NCBI RefSeq assembly: GCF_004357765.1
Contig: NZ_SMTE01000006.1
Location: 248,001-312,000, forward strand
Direction of reading: 5' to 3'
Source: Pseudomonas putida
GTDB taxonomy: Bacteria > Pseudomonadota > Gammaproteobacteria > Pseudomonadales > Pseudomonadaceae
DNA: 64,000 nucleotides
Position numbers and translations under genes: made by a program. Below the pieces are notes generated by a model. That model saw only the letters and a list, made by a program, of their open reading frames with translations. It ran no database searches and was not told the DNA's origin. This document shows, one piece after another, positions 46,942 to 59,585 of this stretch. Within the stretch, counting starts at the first letter, position 1. Every line of letters starts with the position of its first letter.

Positions 46942-47025
46942 CACACACCTCACTTCACTCAAACAAATGTTGCAAAACGTTAAGCTAAGCGGTTGGTGAA
47001 AAAATGACCAGCGAATTTTGCGTGA

Positions 47026-48936
<1,911 letters not shown>

Positions 48937-48983
48937 GATGGTCGCGGAGTCTACCAGCTTCCTCGGCCCGTAGCGTGAGTGGA

Positions 48984-49469
48984 ATGATGCACACCGACCT
49001 GTGGAATCACGCCCTGGCCCTCTATGGGCGACCTGGCGTGGAAACCGCCTGCCTGGCACTGCAAGACCTGGGCGGCGACGTTTGCCTGTTGCTCTGCGCC
49101 ACGTGGCTGCAAGCCCGCAGGGTGGCCGTGGACGAAGCGCGCATCAAAGCCCTGCGAGGCCTTGCCGAGCCCTGGCAAGGCCAAGTGGTCGGCCCATTGC
49201 GGGAGCTGCGTCAGCGCTGGCGTAACCAGGCGCACGACGATAGCGCCCTGGCGACGCTACGGATGCAGGTGAAGGCCATGGAACTGGAAGCAGAGAAGGT
49301 GTTGCTGACGCGGCTGCAAGCCTGCTCGCAACTGTGGCCCGCAGACCCGGGTGGCGCCTCGGGCGACTGGCTGGACGCATTGGCGCCGGTCAACGCCCTG
49401 GGCCACGGCGCGCTGTTGCGATTGCGCGCCGCAGCCAGGGGGCTTCAGGAGGCCGAGGACGGCGTCTGA
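48984..49469 (+). CDS. TIGR02444 family protein
   Basis: This 161-residue protein begins MMHTDLWNHALALYGRPGVETACLALQD and includes DVCLLLCATWLQARR, the pattern of the TIGR02444 family, which occurs in Pseudomonas and relatives beside ABC-F and alg genes. The function is unknown. It is divergent from yheS with 47 bp between starts and convergent with algP. The last 25 bases overlap the end of algP. Confidence 0.8.
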   Translation: MMHTDLWNHALALYGRPGVETACLALQDLGGDVCLLLCATWLQARRVAVDEARIKALRGLAEPWQGQVVGPLRELRQRWRNQAHDDSALATLRMQVKAMELEAEKVLLTRLQACSQLWPADPGGASGDWLDALAPVNALGHGALLRLRAAARGLQEAEDGV

Positions 49470-50581
49470 GCTGGGGTGCTGGCAGATGCTGCCGATGGCG
49501 AGGCCGGGGCGGGCGAGTTGGTCACCGGTGCACTGGCGGCCGGTGTAGTCGCTGGCTTGGTTTCGGCCGGTTTGGCGGCTACCGGCTTGGCAGCGGCAGG
49601 TTTGGCCGGCGCCTTGGCAGCGGGCTTGGCGGCAGGCTTTGCAGCTGGCTTGGTAGCGGATGCCTTGGCAGCCGGCTTCGTCGCAGCGGGCTTGGCAGCG
49701 GCTGGTGTGGCCGCAGTCTTGGCAGCAGGTTTCGCCGCGGCTGGCTTGGCCGAAGCCTTGGCAGCAGTTGGTTTGGCTGCGGCAGCACGTGTCGCAGGCT
49801 TGGCCGCAGCGGCCTTGGCTGGCGCCTTGGTAGCCGCAGGTTTGGCTGCAGCAGTACGAGCCGGGGCTTTGCTGGCGGCCGGCTTAGCGGCTGTCTTGTT
49901 CACTGCAGGCTTGGCAGCGGCCTTGCTCGTGGCGGGCTTGGCAGCAGCGACTTTGGCTGGTGCTTTTGCGGCAGCAGGTTTGGCCGCAGCACGAGCGGGT
50001 GCCTTGGCAGCAGCAGGTTTGGCCGCAGCACGGGCGGGTGCCTTGGCAGCAGCAGGTTTGGCCGCAGCACGGGCTGGCGCCTTGGCAGCTGCAGGCTTGG
50101 CCGCAGCACGAGCGGGTGCCTTGGCAGTTGCAGGTTTGGCCGCAGCGCGAGTGGGTGCCTTGGCAACAGCCGGTTTGGCCGCACGTTGATCGAGCGCTTT
50201 GGTGGCTGCCTCACGCACCTTGCCAACACCCTGGGCTAGCTTCAGGCTTTCCTGGGCGTCACGTTTGAGTTGCTGAATATATCCGCGGGTCTGGGTCTGG
50301 CGATCCTTGAGGGAGTCGAGCACTTCCTCCAATTCGCCGATGGCTTTTTGCGCTTTGCTCTGCGCCTTGGCTTTACCCGCCTTGGCCGCATCCTGCAACT
50401 TCAGGCGACCGGTGTGCAGTTTTTCCTGAGCCTTGCCACGCTGCTTTTCCAACTTGGCCAGGAGTTTCTCCGCGTCCGCCAGTGCTTGGGAGCAGGCATC
50501 TTCCAAATGTTCGAGCAGGCTGCTCGAAAGTTGCTGGAGCAGGTGTAACGGCGTACTTACTGGCTTCTTCTTGGCCGACAT
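49445..50581 (-). CDS. algP: AlgP, histone H1-like Lys/Ala/Pro-rich DNA-binding protein
   Basis: This 378-residue protein has an N-terminal coiled domain (about residues 1-115, LLEHLEDACSQALADAEKLLAKL) and a very long tail of KPAA-type repeats resembling eukaryotic histone H1. The tail includes six near-identical 13-residue units encoded by 39-bp repeats. In P. aeruginosa AlgP affects alginate gene transcription. AGGAGG six bases before the ATG fixes the start. Repeat number is likely to vary between strains. Confidence 0.93.
   Translation of the reverse strand: MSAKKKPVSTPLHLLQQLSSSLLEHLEDACSQALADAEKLLAKLEKQRGKAQEKLHTGRLKLQDAAKAGKAKAQSKAQKAIGELEEVLDSLKDRQTQTRGYIQQLKRDAQESLKLAQGVGKVREAATKALDQRAAKPAVAKAPTRAAAKPATAKAPARAAAKPAAAKAPARAAAKPAAAKAPARAAAKPAAAKAPARAAAKPAAAKAPAKVAAAKPATSKAAAKPAVNKTAAKPAASKAPARTAAAKPAATKAPAKAAAAKPATRAAAAKPTAAKASAKPAAAKPAAKTAATPAAAKPAATKPAAKASATKPAAKPAAKPAAKAPAKPAAAKPVAAKPAETKPATTPAASAPVTNSPAPASPSAASASTPAQTPSSAS
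49959..50192 (-). repeat. 39-bp tandem repeat array within algP
   Basis: Six consecutive 39-bp units start at 49959, 49998, 50037, 50076, 50115 and 50154. They encode 13-residue units of the type ARAAAKPAAAKAP with a few base changes each. Units stay in frame, so gain or loss keeps the protein open. Confidence 0.9.
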
Positions 50582-50794
50582 GGTTTACCTCCTGGCTGAC
50601 GAGATTGCGGCTCATACTATGCTTCTGCTGCTACCGCCGCTAGGGCATGTGGACAGTATTGTTTGCGCCGCGTTGCATGCCTGGGCAAAGTTGTTATCTT
50701 GCAGCTCCGAGCAAGTGTAGTTGCTTAACTCATCATTGCCGATATTTGGCCCAATCACTTTATTGCGCGCATCCTTCAATTGCCTGGAGTTGTC

Positions 50795-51460
50795 ATGCCC
50801 CGTTCTCTGGTTCTCGGCCTGTGCCTGATGGCGCCCTTCGCACTGGCCAACCCCGATGCCGCCCCTGCCAACGACCACGACCTGGCCTACAGCCTCGGCG
50901 CAAGCCTGGGAGAGCGCCTGCGCCAGGACATGCCCGGGCTGCAATTGGACGCGTTGGTGGAGGGGCTGCGCCAGGCCTACCTGGGCCAGCCGCTGAAACT
51001 CGACGACGCCCGCATGCAAGCCATCCTGCAGGCGCACGATGCCCAGGCCGGCAGCCCCGTGGGGCAGGAAGACATGTTGAAGCTGCAAGCGGCCGAGACC
51101 CGCTTCATGGCCAACGAAAGGGCCCGCGCCGGCATGCACGAGCTTGCCGAAGGCGTGCTTTACAGTGAACTGGCCAGTGGCTCCGGCGCGCAACCGAGAG
51201 CCGATGGCAAGGTGCAGGTGCGGTATGTGGGCAAGCTGCCGGATGGCTCGGTATTCGACCAAAGCCAGCAACCGCAGTGGTTCAGCCTGAATTCGGTAAT
51301 CGAAGGCTGGAAAGTGGCTTTGCCACATATGAAAACCGGCGCCAAGTGGCGCCTGGTCATTCCTTCGGCACAGGCCTATGGCGCACAGGGGGCGGGCGAC
51401 CTGATCGCGCCGTATACCCCACTGGTGTTCGAGATCGAACTGCTGGCGGTCAGCGATTAG
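50795..51460 (+). CDS. FKBP-type peptidyl-prolyl isomerase (Mip/FkpA-like)
   Basis: This 221-residue protein has a signal peptide (MPRSLVLGLCLMAPFALA), an N-terminal helical dimerisation domain (DLAYSLGASLGERLRQD, about residues 20-100) and a C-terminal FKBP domain (about 120-221, VQVRYVGKLPDGSVFDQS, VIEGWKVALPHMKTGAKWRLVIPS, AYG). It is expected in the periplasm, where it helps proteins fold. GGAG precedes the chosen ATG. It shares its stop codon bases with algQ on the other strand. Confidence 0.9.
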   Translation: MPRSLVLGLCLMAPFALANPDAAPANDHDLAYSLGASLGERLRQDMPGLQLDALVEGLRQAYLGQPLKLDDARMQAILQAHDAQAGSPVGQEDMLKLQAAETRFMANERARAGMHELAEGVLYSELASGSGAQPRADGKVQVRYVGKLPDGSVFDQSQQPQWFSLNSVIEGWKVALPHMKTGAKWRLVIPSAQAYGAQGAGDLIAPYTPLVFEIELLAVSD

Positions 51461-51939
51461 TCCAGCGCCGGAACTTGCTCGGCACTTTCTTCCTGATGGG
51501 CATTGTGTAGGACTTCGATCAGGCAGTCTTCCAGCTCGAAGCGCTCGTGCAACAGGCCACCCAGTTTGCCGAGTTTTTCGGCGAATCGTTCGGGATCGGT
51601 GCAACCACTCTTCTCGCAATGGTCGTTGAAGGCCAGGGCGATCTGGGTGATGTCATTGATGCGCGGGTTGATCTCCTCCGCCAGCACCAAGGCCTTTTCG
51701 TCGCCGAATGCCTTTGCCTCGCTGACCAGTTGCTCGCAGACCTCGAAATGCCACGCCGACACGTAATCGACGAGAACCTCGCAGAATCCCCCGTTGTGCT
51801 CCCGATCGGCAAAGGCCGGCTTGGCATCGCGCAAGGCGCGGAACGCCTGCACCAGCTCCTGGCGCTCCTTCAGCCAACGGTCGATCAGCTTGTGAACCCC
51901 ACCCCAGCGTTCCTGGGCGTTCTGGCAACTATCGAGCAT
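51457..51939 (-). CDS. algQ: AlgQ/Rsd anti-sigma-70 factor
   Basis: This 160-residue protein has the Rsd/AlgQ pattern MLDSCQNAQERWGGVHKLIDRWLKERQELV and later RFAEKLGKLGGLLHERFELEDCLIEVLHN. It binds region 4 of the housekeeping sigma factor and shifts polymerase toward other sigmas. In P. aeruginosa it is called AlgQ and influences alginate and siderophore genes. The ATG follows AAGGGATGAG. A longer frame adds 16 residues without support. Confidence 0.92.
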   Translation of the reverse strand: MLDSCQNAQERWGGVHKLIDRWLKERQELVQAFRALRDAKPAFADREHNGGFCEVLVDYVSAWHFEVCEQLVSEAKAFGDEKALVLAEEINPRINDITQIALAFNDHCEKSGCTDPERFAEKLGKLGGLLHERFELEDCLIEVLHNAHQEESAEQVPALD

Positions 51940-52169
51940 GGCGATCTCATCCCTTCTGGGTTGATGCCGTTGCACCTCGTAGCACAATCGTGCAGCACAA
52001 AGGTGACATCAGCAGGACGGCATCGAGCAGTTGTAATTTCGGTATACGTGCTGCGAGATTATTCCCGCGCGTGCAGGCCTTCAAGGTACGCAGCAGACAA
52101 AGTTCATACAAGCGTTTAATACTTTTTCTGTTCACCACTGGTCGCGCAATGCTTTGGCATTGCTATAGA

Positions 52170-52670
52170 TCAAGCATTGGCCAAGACACGCAACCGATAA
52201 GCGAACAGACAGGACAAGGGCACCGAGGCCAACAACAGGAACGCCACCAGGCTCCACTCCGGAAGCGTCAGGTCGATGAAGCTCCAGGTCAGCGAGCCGC
52301 AATCCGAGCCGCTCCACAACAGGGACCGGACGATTTCGTACCAGGGCTGCTCGAACACTCGTGACATGGGCTGGGGACACGAGCTGCCGGCCACGCCCTG
52401 CACCCACACATGCCGCGCCGCCAGCATCGCGCCCACCAGCGCGCAGACCAGGGCAGCCACCATGTAGCGATAGATGCCACGCACTCCGGGGCCATGCAGC
52501 CAGGCCACGAAACAGACAAGGGTGTATCCGGCCAGTGCCACGCGCTGGCTGAAGCAGAGCGCACACGGCATCAGACCCAGTACGCTTTCGAGGTAGAAAG
52601 ACGCTGCCAGTATCGCCAGAGAGGCAAGCCAGGCGGGAAGAAACGGAGTACGAAAGCGGGCCGGCAACAT
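52170..52670 (-). CDS. dsbB: DsbB-type disulfide bond formation protein
   Basis: This 166-residue inner-membrane protein has four helices. It has the quinone-linked CXXC pair C36 and C39 (LMPCALCFSQR) and a second pair, C98 and C124, in the second periplasmic loop (GSSCPQPMSR and SDCGSL). It re-oxidises DsbA with ubiquinone. The position between algQ and hemY is conserved in Pseudomonas, where this copy is also known as DsbH. Confidence 0.92.
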   Translation of the reverse strand: MLPARFRTPFLPAWLASLAILAASFYLESVLGLMPCALCFSQRVALAGYTLVCFVAWLHGPGVRGIYRYMVAALVCALVGAMLAARHVWVQGVAGSSCPQPMSRVFEQPWYEIVRSLLWSGSDCGSLTWSFIDLTLPEWSLVAFLLLASVPLSCLFAYRLRVLANA

Positions 52671-52852
52671 GGTCGGAATGGGTCCGGGGATGGAAGATTG
52701 GCCTGAGACGGTAGAGGATACCTATGCTTTGTTTCAAGGCACTACGGGAACGGGAAGTCGATTCGAACTGAAGGAAAATTCCGAGCTCGATGTAGGATCC
52801 CCCCAAGGAACAATCTCGCAGAACTCCCCGTTTTCACTGGATAAATTACCCG

Positions 52853-52887
52853 CCCAGCAGCCCGGGCCACGCCACGGGCTGCTTGGG
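52853..52887 (-). terminator. Hairpin after hemY
   Basis: CCCAGCAGCCCG pairs with CGGGCTGCTTGGG (one bulged T) five bases after the hemY stop. The stem is strong but no T-run follows on the minus strand. Confidence 0.55.
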
Positions 52888-52891
52888 TACA

Positions 52892-54130
52892 TCAAGCTCT
52901 GACGCTTTCCGGCAGCGGCAGCGCCAACAGGCGCTCATCCAACAGACCGAGCCCCTCCTGGAACAGCTGGTTGCTGCGTTCGGTCTCGCCGAGGCCGGCC
53001 AGCAGGCGGGCGAGCTCGGCACAGGCTTCGGGATTGCGCTCCATGCGCAAGCTGCTTTCGAGGTAGTCACGGGCCTTGCCCCACAAGCGGTTCTGCAGGC
53101 TCAGACGGCCAAGGGTCAAGAGCAGGCTGGGGTCTTGCGGATGGGCCTTGAGCCAGCCTTCGGCGGTCTGCAGCTGGCGCGCCGGGTCATCGCCCCGCAC
53201 CAGACCGTACAGACGCGCCAGATGGCTTTCGTACTCACGCTTGAGCGCCGTGCGCAACACCTGCTCTGCCTCGCCCTGGGCGCCCACCTGGCGCAGTTGC
53301 TCAGCGTAGGCCAGGACCAACTGCGGCTCCTGTCGCTGGGCAGCGCTTAGTTGCTGCCAGGCCCTTTCCAGGGCCTGCCGCGCGGTCTGGGCGTCTTCGC
53401 CACGGGTAGCCGCCAGGCTCAGATTCTGGCCCCATGCGCGCTGTTCCAGAGCAGCCAGCTCCTTGGCCGGTAGCACCTTGTGCTTGCGCAGGTCGGGTAG
53501 CAGACGGATCAACGCCGACCAATCGCCGCGTTCCAGGTACAGGCGCTGCAGCAGGCGCAGCACCTGGCCGTTGTGCGGGTGACGTTCCTGCATCGCCAGC
53601 AACGTTTCAAGGGCGCCGTCGGATTCGCCACGATCCATCTGTAACTGGGCATGGGTCAGGGCGATGGCCAGCTCGGCCTGGGGCTGGCGTTCCAGCGCAC
53701 GCTCAAGCAGGTTGTCGCTGTCCTCGCTGCGCCCCTGTTCGTTGGCCGCTCGGGCAGCGCCGAGGTAGTAGAGCAGCGGCTGGCGCTCGGCTTCGGCAGC
53801 GCGATGCAGGTGGCGCTGGGCGCTGGCCCAGCGTCCTTCGGCGAGATCCAGTTGACCCTGCTCGATGGCCACGCGCACGCGGCGAGTACGATTACGCCGC
53901 GACCAGGGATTGACTACGCCGCTGGAGGTGAGCACCAAGCCCACCAGGTAGCGTACCAGCCACAACAGCAGCACGATCGCCACCAGTGCCGCCAGAGCCG
54001 CCCACAAACCTGACTGATAGCGGAAGCCGCCATAGGCGATCATCACGTAGCCACTGTGCTTGGCCACGGCGATGCCGAGCGCTGCGGCGACGACGATCGC
54101 CAGCACCGCCAACAGGTAGACACGTTTCAT
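52892..54130 (-). CDS. hemY: HemY, TPR membrane protein of the heme biosynthesis cluster
   Basis: This 412-residue protein has two N-terminal membrane helices (about residues 5-24 and 41-65) and a large domain of TPR-like helical repeats. The start MKRVYLLAVLAIVVAAALGIAVAKHSGYVMIAYGGF is typical of gammaproteobacterial HemY. Despite the name it is not the Bacillus protoporphyrinogen oxidase. It lies last in hemC-hemD-hemX-hemY and overlaps hemX by four bases. Its exact role is unsettled. Confidence 0.9.
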   Translation of the reverse strand: MKRVYLLAVLAIVVAAALGIAVAKHSGYVMIAYGGFRYQSGLWAALAALVAIVLLLWLVRYLVGLVLTSSGVVNPWSRRNRTRRVRVAIEQGQLDLAEGRWASAQRHLHRAAEAERQPLLYYLGAARAANEQGRSEDSDNLLERALERQPQAELAIALTHAQLQMDRGESDGALETLLAMQERHPHNGQVLRLLQRLYLERGDWSALIRLLPDLRKHKVLPAKELAALEQRAWGQNLSLAATRGEDAQTARQALERAWQQLSAAQRQEPQLVLAYAEQLRQVGAQGEAEQVLRTALKREYESHLARLYGLVRGDDPARQLQTAEGWLKAHPQDPSLLLTLGRLSLQNRLWGKARDYLESSLRMERNPEACAELARLLAGLGETERSNQLFQEGLGLLDERLLALPLPESVRA

Positions 54131-55227
54131 GGTTTGGCCCCCTCGCCTTCGACCGGCAGGTGGCGACGCTGGATATAGGCCTGCACCGCAGCCAGGCTGT
54201 CGCTCAGGTCAGGGGTGACCACCGACACCGGCTGCTCGGCCAGCGCATTGAGGCTTTCGAGCATGGCCTGGCTTTGCGGGTTGTCGGCGTTGAAGTTGGC
54301 CAGCAGCACGCTGCGGGCATCGTCCAGGGCTTGGGTGTAGACCTTGGCCTGCCCATTGAGCGCCGCCCACTGGGCCTGCTCGATGGTCAGGCTCAGCGCC
54401 AGCCGCAGTTGGTTGAGCGATTGCCCGGCCAGCAGCGGCCGAACGTTGTCATCGGCATTGAAATCGATCTGGAAGTACTTGCCGATTTCCGCCCACCACT
54501 GTGACCAACGACTGGCGCCGTCACCGTCGGAGGTCAGCGCCCCCATGGGATCGGCGTTGCTGTCGAACTCCGGCGACCGGGCGCTGAGCTGCTGCACCAG
54601 CTCGCGCTGGGCCGCAAGCTTGAGGAACAGCCCGGTACGATCCGGCTGCTCGGTGCTGTTGAGCGTAGCCAGGCTGCGGGCCAATGCTTCACGGGCGGCG
54701 AAGGCGCCGGGGTCGCTCTGCTCGCGGAGAATTTCATCGGCACCTTCGACCAGGGCCTTGGCGCTGGTGATGTCCTGCAGCGCCGACAGGCGCAGGGTGG
54801 CCAGTCGCAGCAGGTGCTCGGCCTCGGCCAGCCGCCATTCCTTGCGGCTCTCGCCCAGCACGGTTTCCAGGCGTTGGCTCAAACGTTGCTGATCGCCCTG
54901 CAACTGCGCCACCAGCCGGCGACGGTCTTCAAGCTCGCTGGCAGCCGGCAAACTGGCCAGTTGCTCGCTGATCTGCTGTTCGCGCTGCTGCAGAGCTGCG
55001 GCACGTTGGCTCAACGTTTCAAGGTGCTGACCCTGGCTCAGTTCGCTGCCTTGCAGTTGCCGCACTTGCCAGACGCCCCAGCCGCCGACCGCGACCCCCG
55101 CCGCGCCAACCAACAGGGCCAGTAAGGCCAGGCCGCTGCCGGTACGCTTGGCGGGCGCGGCGGTATCGGATTGCGCCGGCTCCTGGGCCGACGGCTGTTC
55201 ATTGTTGGGCAAGACAGTTTCGCTCAC
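54127..55227 (-). CDS. hemX: HemX, membrane protein of the heme biosynthesis cluster
   Basis: This 366-residue protein has a Ser/Pro-rich cytoplasmic N-terminus, one membrane helix (about residues 30-52), and a coiled coil (about 60-115) before a helical periplasmic domain. EAEHLLRLATLRLSALQD and LAALNGQAKVYTQALDDAR-type patterns fit the HemX (older name uroporphyrin-III methyltransferase-like) family. No methyltransferase motif is present, so the annotation as an enzyme seen in some databases would be wrong here. It sits between hemD and hemY. Confidence 0.88.
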   Translation of the reverse strand: MSETVLPNNEQPSAQEPAQSDTAAPAKRTGSGLALLALLVGAAGVAVGGWGVWQVRQLQGSELSQGQHLETLSQRAAALQQREQQISEQLASLPAASELEDRRRLVAQLQGDQQRLSQRLETVLGESRKEWRLAEAEHLLRLATLRLSALQDITSAKALVEGADEILREQSDPGAFAAREALARSLATLNSTEQPDRTGLFLKLAAQRELVQQLSARSPEFDSNADPMGALTSDGDGASRWSQWWAEIGKYFQIDFNADDNVRPLLAGQSLNQLRLALSLTIEQAQWAALNGQAKVYTQALDDARSVLLANFNADNPQSQAMLESLNALAEQPVSVVTPDLSDSLAAVQAYIQRRHLPVEGEGAKP

Positions 55228-55272
55228 GTATCCATCCTTTGCATGGGAGGCGCATCGCCCTAGCTTAGCGCC

Positions 55273-56040
55273 TTAGGAGGCAGGTGCAGCGCTGCGCTGC
55301 ACGGCTGCCAGCAAGGCCGCGGCGCTGGCGCCACGGCAATCCACAACCTGTTGAGCCCCAGCGGACCTGGCCTGTTCGGCCACCCGTGGGCTGGGCACGA
55401 ACACTGTCAGGCGCGCCACCCGCGGCCAGTCGTCCCCGGCCATCTGCCGCAAGTGTTCAAAGCCCTGCCCACTGCTGACCACCAGGCCATTGAGGCGTTC
55501 CGCTTCGATGCATTGCATCAGCGTGCCGGCCGGATACTCCGGCAGACGGCGGCGATACAGTTCCAGATAATCGACACTAGCACCTTGCTCTCCAAGACGC
55601 TCTGCCAGCAGTTCGCGACCTCCGATGCCGCGCACGATCAGTACACGTGCTGCGGGCACGGCGACAGCCTGGCGCAGTAGCGGGCTGGCGAGCAAGGCCT
55701 CGCTGTCGTCGCCCTGGACGGGGCAGGTCACTTCCAGGCCCGCGGCCTGGAGTACCCCTGCGGTCGCCCCGCCGACACTGAACCAGCCCGTGGGTGGCGC
55801 CGGTAAGCCTGCTTTGGCTAGAGATCCAAGCAACAACCTGGCCGCCGGCTTGCTGACCACGATAATCGCCTGGTAGCTCGCCAGCGCTGCCAGCAGGCTA
55901 CGCCGTGGCGCATCCAGGGGCTCTGGCTCGATGGCCAGCAGGGGCAGGCTCGCGTTGGCCACGCCCTGTGCTGCAAGGTACTGCGCCAGTGCCGCGCAGT
56001 CCTCTTCGGGCCGGGTCAGCAGCAGGCGCCAGGGGCTCAC
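55273..56040 (-). CDS. hemD: HemD, uroporphyrinogen-III synthase
   Basis: This 255-residue enzyme closes and inverts the linear tetrapyrrole made by HemC to give uroporphyrinogen III. It starts with GTG and reads [14 protein letters not shown], the usual beginning. [29 protein letters not shown] and [18 protein letters not shown] match the family. The GTG overlaps the hemC stop by four bases (GTGA), so both are coupled. A 109-codon upstream extension in the same frame overlaps hemC and is rejected. Confidence 0.92.
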   Translation of the reverse strand: MSPWRLLLTRPEEDCAALAQYLAAQGVANASLPLLAIEPEPLDAPRRSLLAALASYQAIIVVSKPAARLLLGSLAKAGLPAPPTGWFSVGGATAGVLQAAGLEVTCPVQGDDSEALLASPLLRQAVAVPAARVLIVRGIGGRELLAERLGEQGASVDYLELYRRRLPEYPAGTLMQCIEAERLNGLVVSSGQGFEHLRQMAGDDWPRVARLTVFVPSPRVAEQARSAGAQQVVDCRGASAAALLAAVQRSAAPAS

Positions 56041-56978
56041 GGATGTCCAGCCTCGCCATAGACTTCCTTGAGGATAGCCTCGGCGCCCTGCCCCAGCAGG
56101 TCCTCCGCCACCCGCACGCCGAGGGCTTCGGCGGCCGTACGCGGGGCCCGGGCATCGGCGACCAGCAACGTGCCGCCACTCGGCTGGCCGACCAGGCCAC
56201 GCAGCCACAGCTGGTCGCCGTCGAGCACGGCATAACAGGCGATGGGCACCTGGCAACCACCATTCAGGCGCTTGTTCAGGGCGCGTTCGGCGATTACCCG
56301 GTCGGCGGTGTCGACATGGTTCAGCGGTGCCAGCAGTGCGTGAATCTCGTGATCGGCGCTGCGGCACTCGATGCCCACCGCGCCCTGGCCTCCTGCCGGA
56401 AGGCTGTCGTCGACGCTGATGCTGGAGGTGATGCGTGGCTCGAAACCGAGGCGGATCAGACCGGCCGCAGCGAGGATGATCGCGTCGTATTCGCCCGCAT
56501 CGAGCTTGGCCAGGCGGGTATTGACGTTGCCCCGCAGGAAGCGAATCTGCAGGTCAGGCCTGCGTGCCAGCAACTGGGCCTGACGGCGCAGGCTGGAGGT
56601 GCCGACGATGCTGCCGGCGGGCAGCGCGTCGAGGCTGGGGAAACGATTGGACACAAAAGCGTCGCGCGGATCTTCGCGCTCGCAGATGCAGTACAGACCC
56701 AGTCCCTCAGGGAAGTCCATGGGCACGTCCTTCATCGAGTGCACAGCGATGTCGGCTTCGTTGTCGAGCAAGGCGGTTTCGAGTTCCTTGACGAACAGAC
56801 CCTTGCCGCCAATCTTCGCCAAGGGAGCATCGAGCAATTTGTCGCCGCGGCTGACCATGGGCACGAGGGTCACCTGCAGCCCCGGATGCGCTTGCTCGAG
56901 TCGGGCCTTGACGTATTCGGCCTGCCACAGGGCCAGGGCACTTTTACGGGTGGCAATGCGGATTTCGCGAGTGGACAT
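56037..56978 (-). CDS. hemC: HemC, porphobilinogen deaminase
   Basis: This 313-residue enzyme joins four porphobilinogen units into hydroxymethylbilane. It has [19 protein letters not shown] at the start, the substrate-binding [34 protein letters not shown], and the dipyrromethane cofactor Cys in [12 protein letters not shown] near residue 241. It begins the hemC-hemD-hemX-hemY operon and follows algR by 150 bp, as in P. aeruginosa. Confidence 0.95.
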   Translation of the reverse strand: MSTREIRIATRKSALALWQAEYVKARLEQAHPGLQVTLVPMVSRGDKLLDAPLAKIGGKGLFVKELETALLDNEADIAVHSMKDVPMDFPEGLGLYCICEREDPRDAFVSNRFPSLDALPAGSIVGTSSLRRQAQLLARRPDLQIRFLRGNVNTRLAKLDAGEYDAIILAAAGLIRLGFEPRITSSISVDDSLPAGGQGAVGIECRSADHEIHALLAPLNHVDTADRVIAERALNKRLNGGCQVPIACYAVLDGDQLWLRGLVGQPSGGTLLVADARAPRTAAEALGVRVAEDLLGQGAEAILKEVYGEAGHP

Positions 56979-57128
56979 GGAACGCCCCGATGCAGAGAAA
57001 TGCCGCCGATGATAACAGCTCCGTCGGCATCGCTAGCAGATGTGGGTCATGATCCTGCTCAGGCTGCGGCCGATCCGCCACCGCGTTTGCGGCACCGGAC
57101 CGGCCGGCCAACTTTGGCTACTGCGTCG

Positions 57129-57872
57129 TCACAGCGTCTGCATCATCTTGCGCACACCCGCGACATGCCGCCGGCTGACGGTCAAGGCATCGCCATCGAG
57201 GCCCTTGAGGAACAGCTGGAAATGCCCCAACGGCGTGCGCTGCAAGCGTTCGATGCGCGCACGGGCCACGAGCGCATTGCGGTGGATACGCACGAAGCGT
57301 TCACCGAATTCATCTTCCAGGGCCTTGAGCGGCTCGTCCAACAGGACTTCACCGGTCTCGTGGCGCAGCGTGACGTACTTGTGGTCGGCAATGAAGTAGA
57401 TGACCTGGTCCAAGGGAATCAGCTCGATGCCCTTGCGCGTCCGGGCGCTGATATGACTACGCGGGCCACCGCCTTCATTGGCTGGCCGGGTCAGCGCGGC
57501 CAACTGCGCGCGGTTGGGCTTCTCCGCCTTGCGCAGGGCATCACGCAGGGCCTGGGGTTGGATAGGTTTGGACACATGGCTGAGGGTACTGTCCCCGAAG
57601 GCTTCGCTGCCGTATTCATCATCCCCGGTGCAGAACACCACTGCCGGGGGCGCCTCACGCTCGCACAGGCGTGCGGCGACTTGCAGGCCATCCAGGCCTT
57701 TCATGCCGATGTCCAGCAGGACGATATCGGGCTTGAGGCTTTCGATCAGGGCCAAGGCCTCCTCGCCGTTGGTGGCGCTGGGCTCCAGCACGGTGTACCC
57801 CTCCAGCTCCGCCAGCAGCCGCGTCAGGCGTTCGCGGGCCTGGGGTTCATCATCAACGATCAGGACATTCAT
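57129..57872 (-). CDS. algR: AlgR, LytTR-type response regulator
   Basis: This 247-residue regulator has a receiver domain (MNVLIVDDEPQARERLTRLL, phospho-acceptor Asp54 in IVLLDIGMKGLDG, and SKP near residue 105) and a C-terminal LytTR DNA-binding domain (ARTRKGIELIPLDQVIYFIADHKYVTLRH, RIHRNALVARARIERL). In P. aeruginosa AlgR controls alginate, type IV pili and virulence genes. Its sensor AlgZ/FimS, normally encoded next to it, is absent from this window, where argH follows directly. A 309-bp space separates them. Confidence 0.94.
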   Translation of the reverse strand: MNVLIVDDEPQARERLTRLLAELEGYTVLEPSATNGEEALALIESLKPDIVLLDIGMKGLDGLQVAARLCEREAPPAVVFCTGDDEYGSEAFGDSTLSHVSKPIQPQALRDALRKAEKPNRAQLAALTRPANEGGGPRSHISARTRKGIELIPLDQVIYFIADHKYVTLRHETGEVLLDEPLKALEDEFGERFVRIHRNALVARARIERLQRTPLGHFQLFLKGLDGDALTVSRRHVAGVRKMMQTL

Positions 57873-58181
57873 AGTTGCTCTGGATTCCTGAGTGAGTCTC
57901 GCACAAGGTTTAGCGTAGACAGATGCAGGTCGAGCGACACTGCGGTCACGCTCTAGACCGGTGCGAAGGCCAAAGATTCACTGTGCTGGCAGATTCATCG
58001 CCAGTCCTTTGTCCAACTGTAGACGGTCCGTGGAACACTGCCGTTCAATCGGTAAATATCCCTGGTACCCGTTCACACTGGATTTTCCGACCGTTTCTGG
58101 CGACCGGCGCCCTGCGGCCGGGCCCTCAACCCTGTTATCATCGGCGACACTTTTTCGTTCACGCCTTCAAAGAGTGAATCC
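57873..58181. other. Divergent intergenic region between algR and argH
   Basis: This 309-bp space carries promoters for both genes. ACCGTT-like pentamers near 58030 and 58090 loosely resemble AlgR half-sites, but they are short and could be chance. I found no coding frame with a ribosome binding site, so there is no remnant of algZ. Confidence 0.5.
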
Positions 58182-59576
<1,395 letters not shown>

Positions 59577-59585
59577 TCGGCAAAT

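Noticed and set aside
49959-50192. Possible CRISPR-like array from regularly spaced repeats
   Set aside because: There are no unique spacers. Units are contiguous 39-bp in-frame repeats of a protein-coding gene, and no cas genes are present.
49334-50239. A Gly/Arg/Ser-rich frame of 301 codons antisense to algP
   Set aside because: It is only the complement of the algP repeats, giving a low-complexity product.
54127-55227. HemX as a uroporphyrinogen-III methyltransferase
   Set aside because: The methyltransferase motifs are absent. The protein is a membrane-anchored coiled-coil protein and the enzyme name is a historical annotation.
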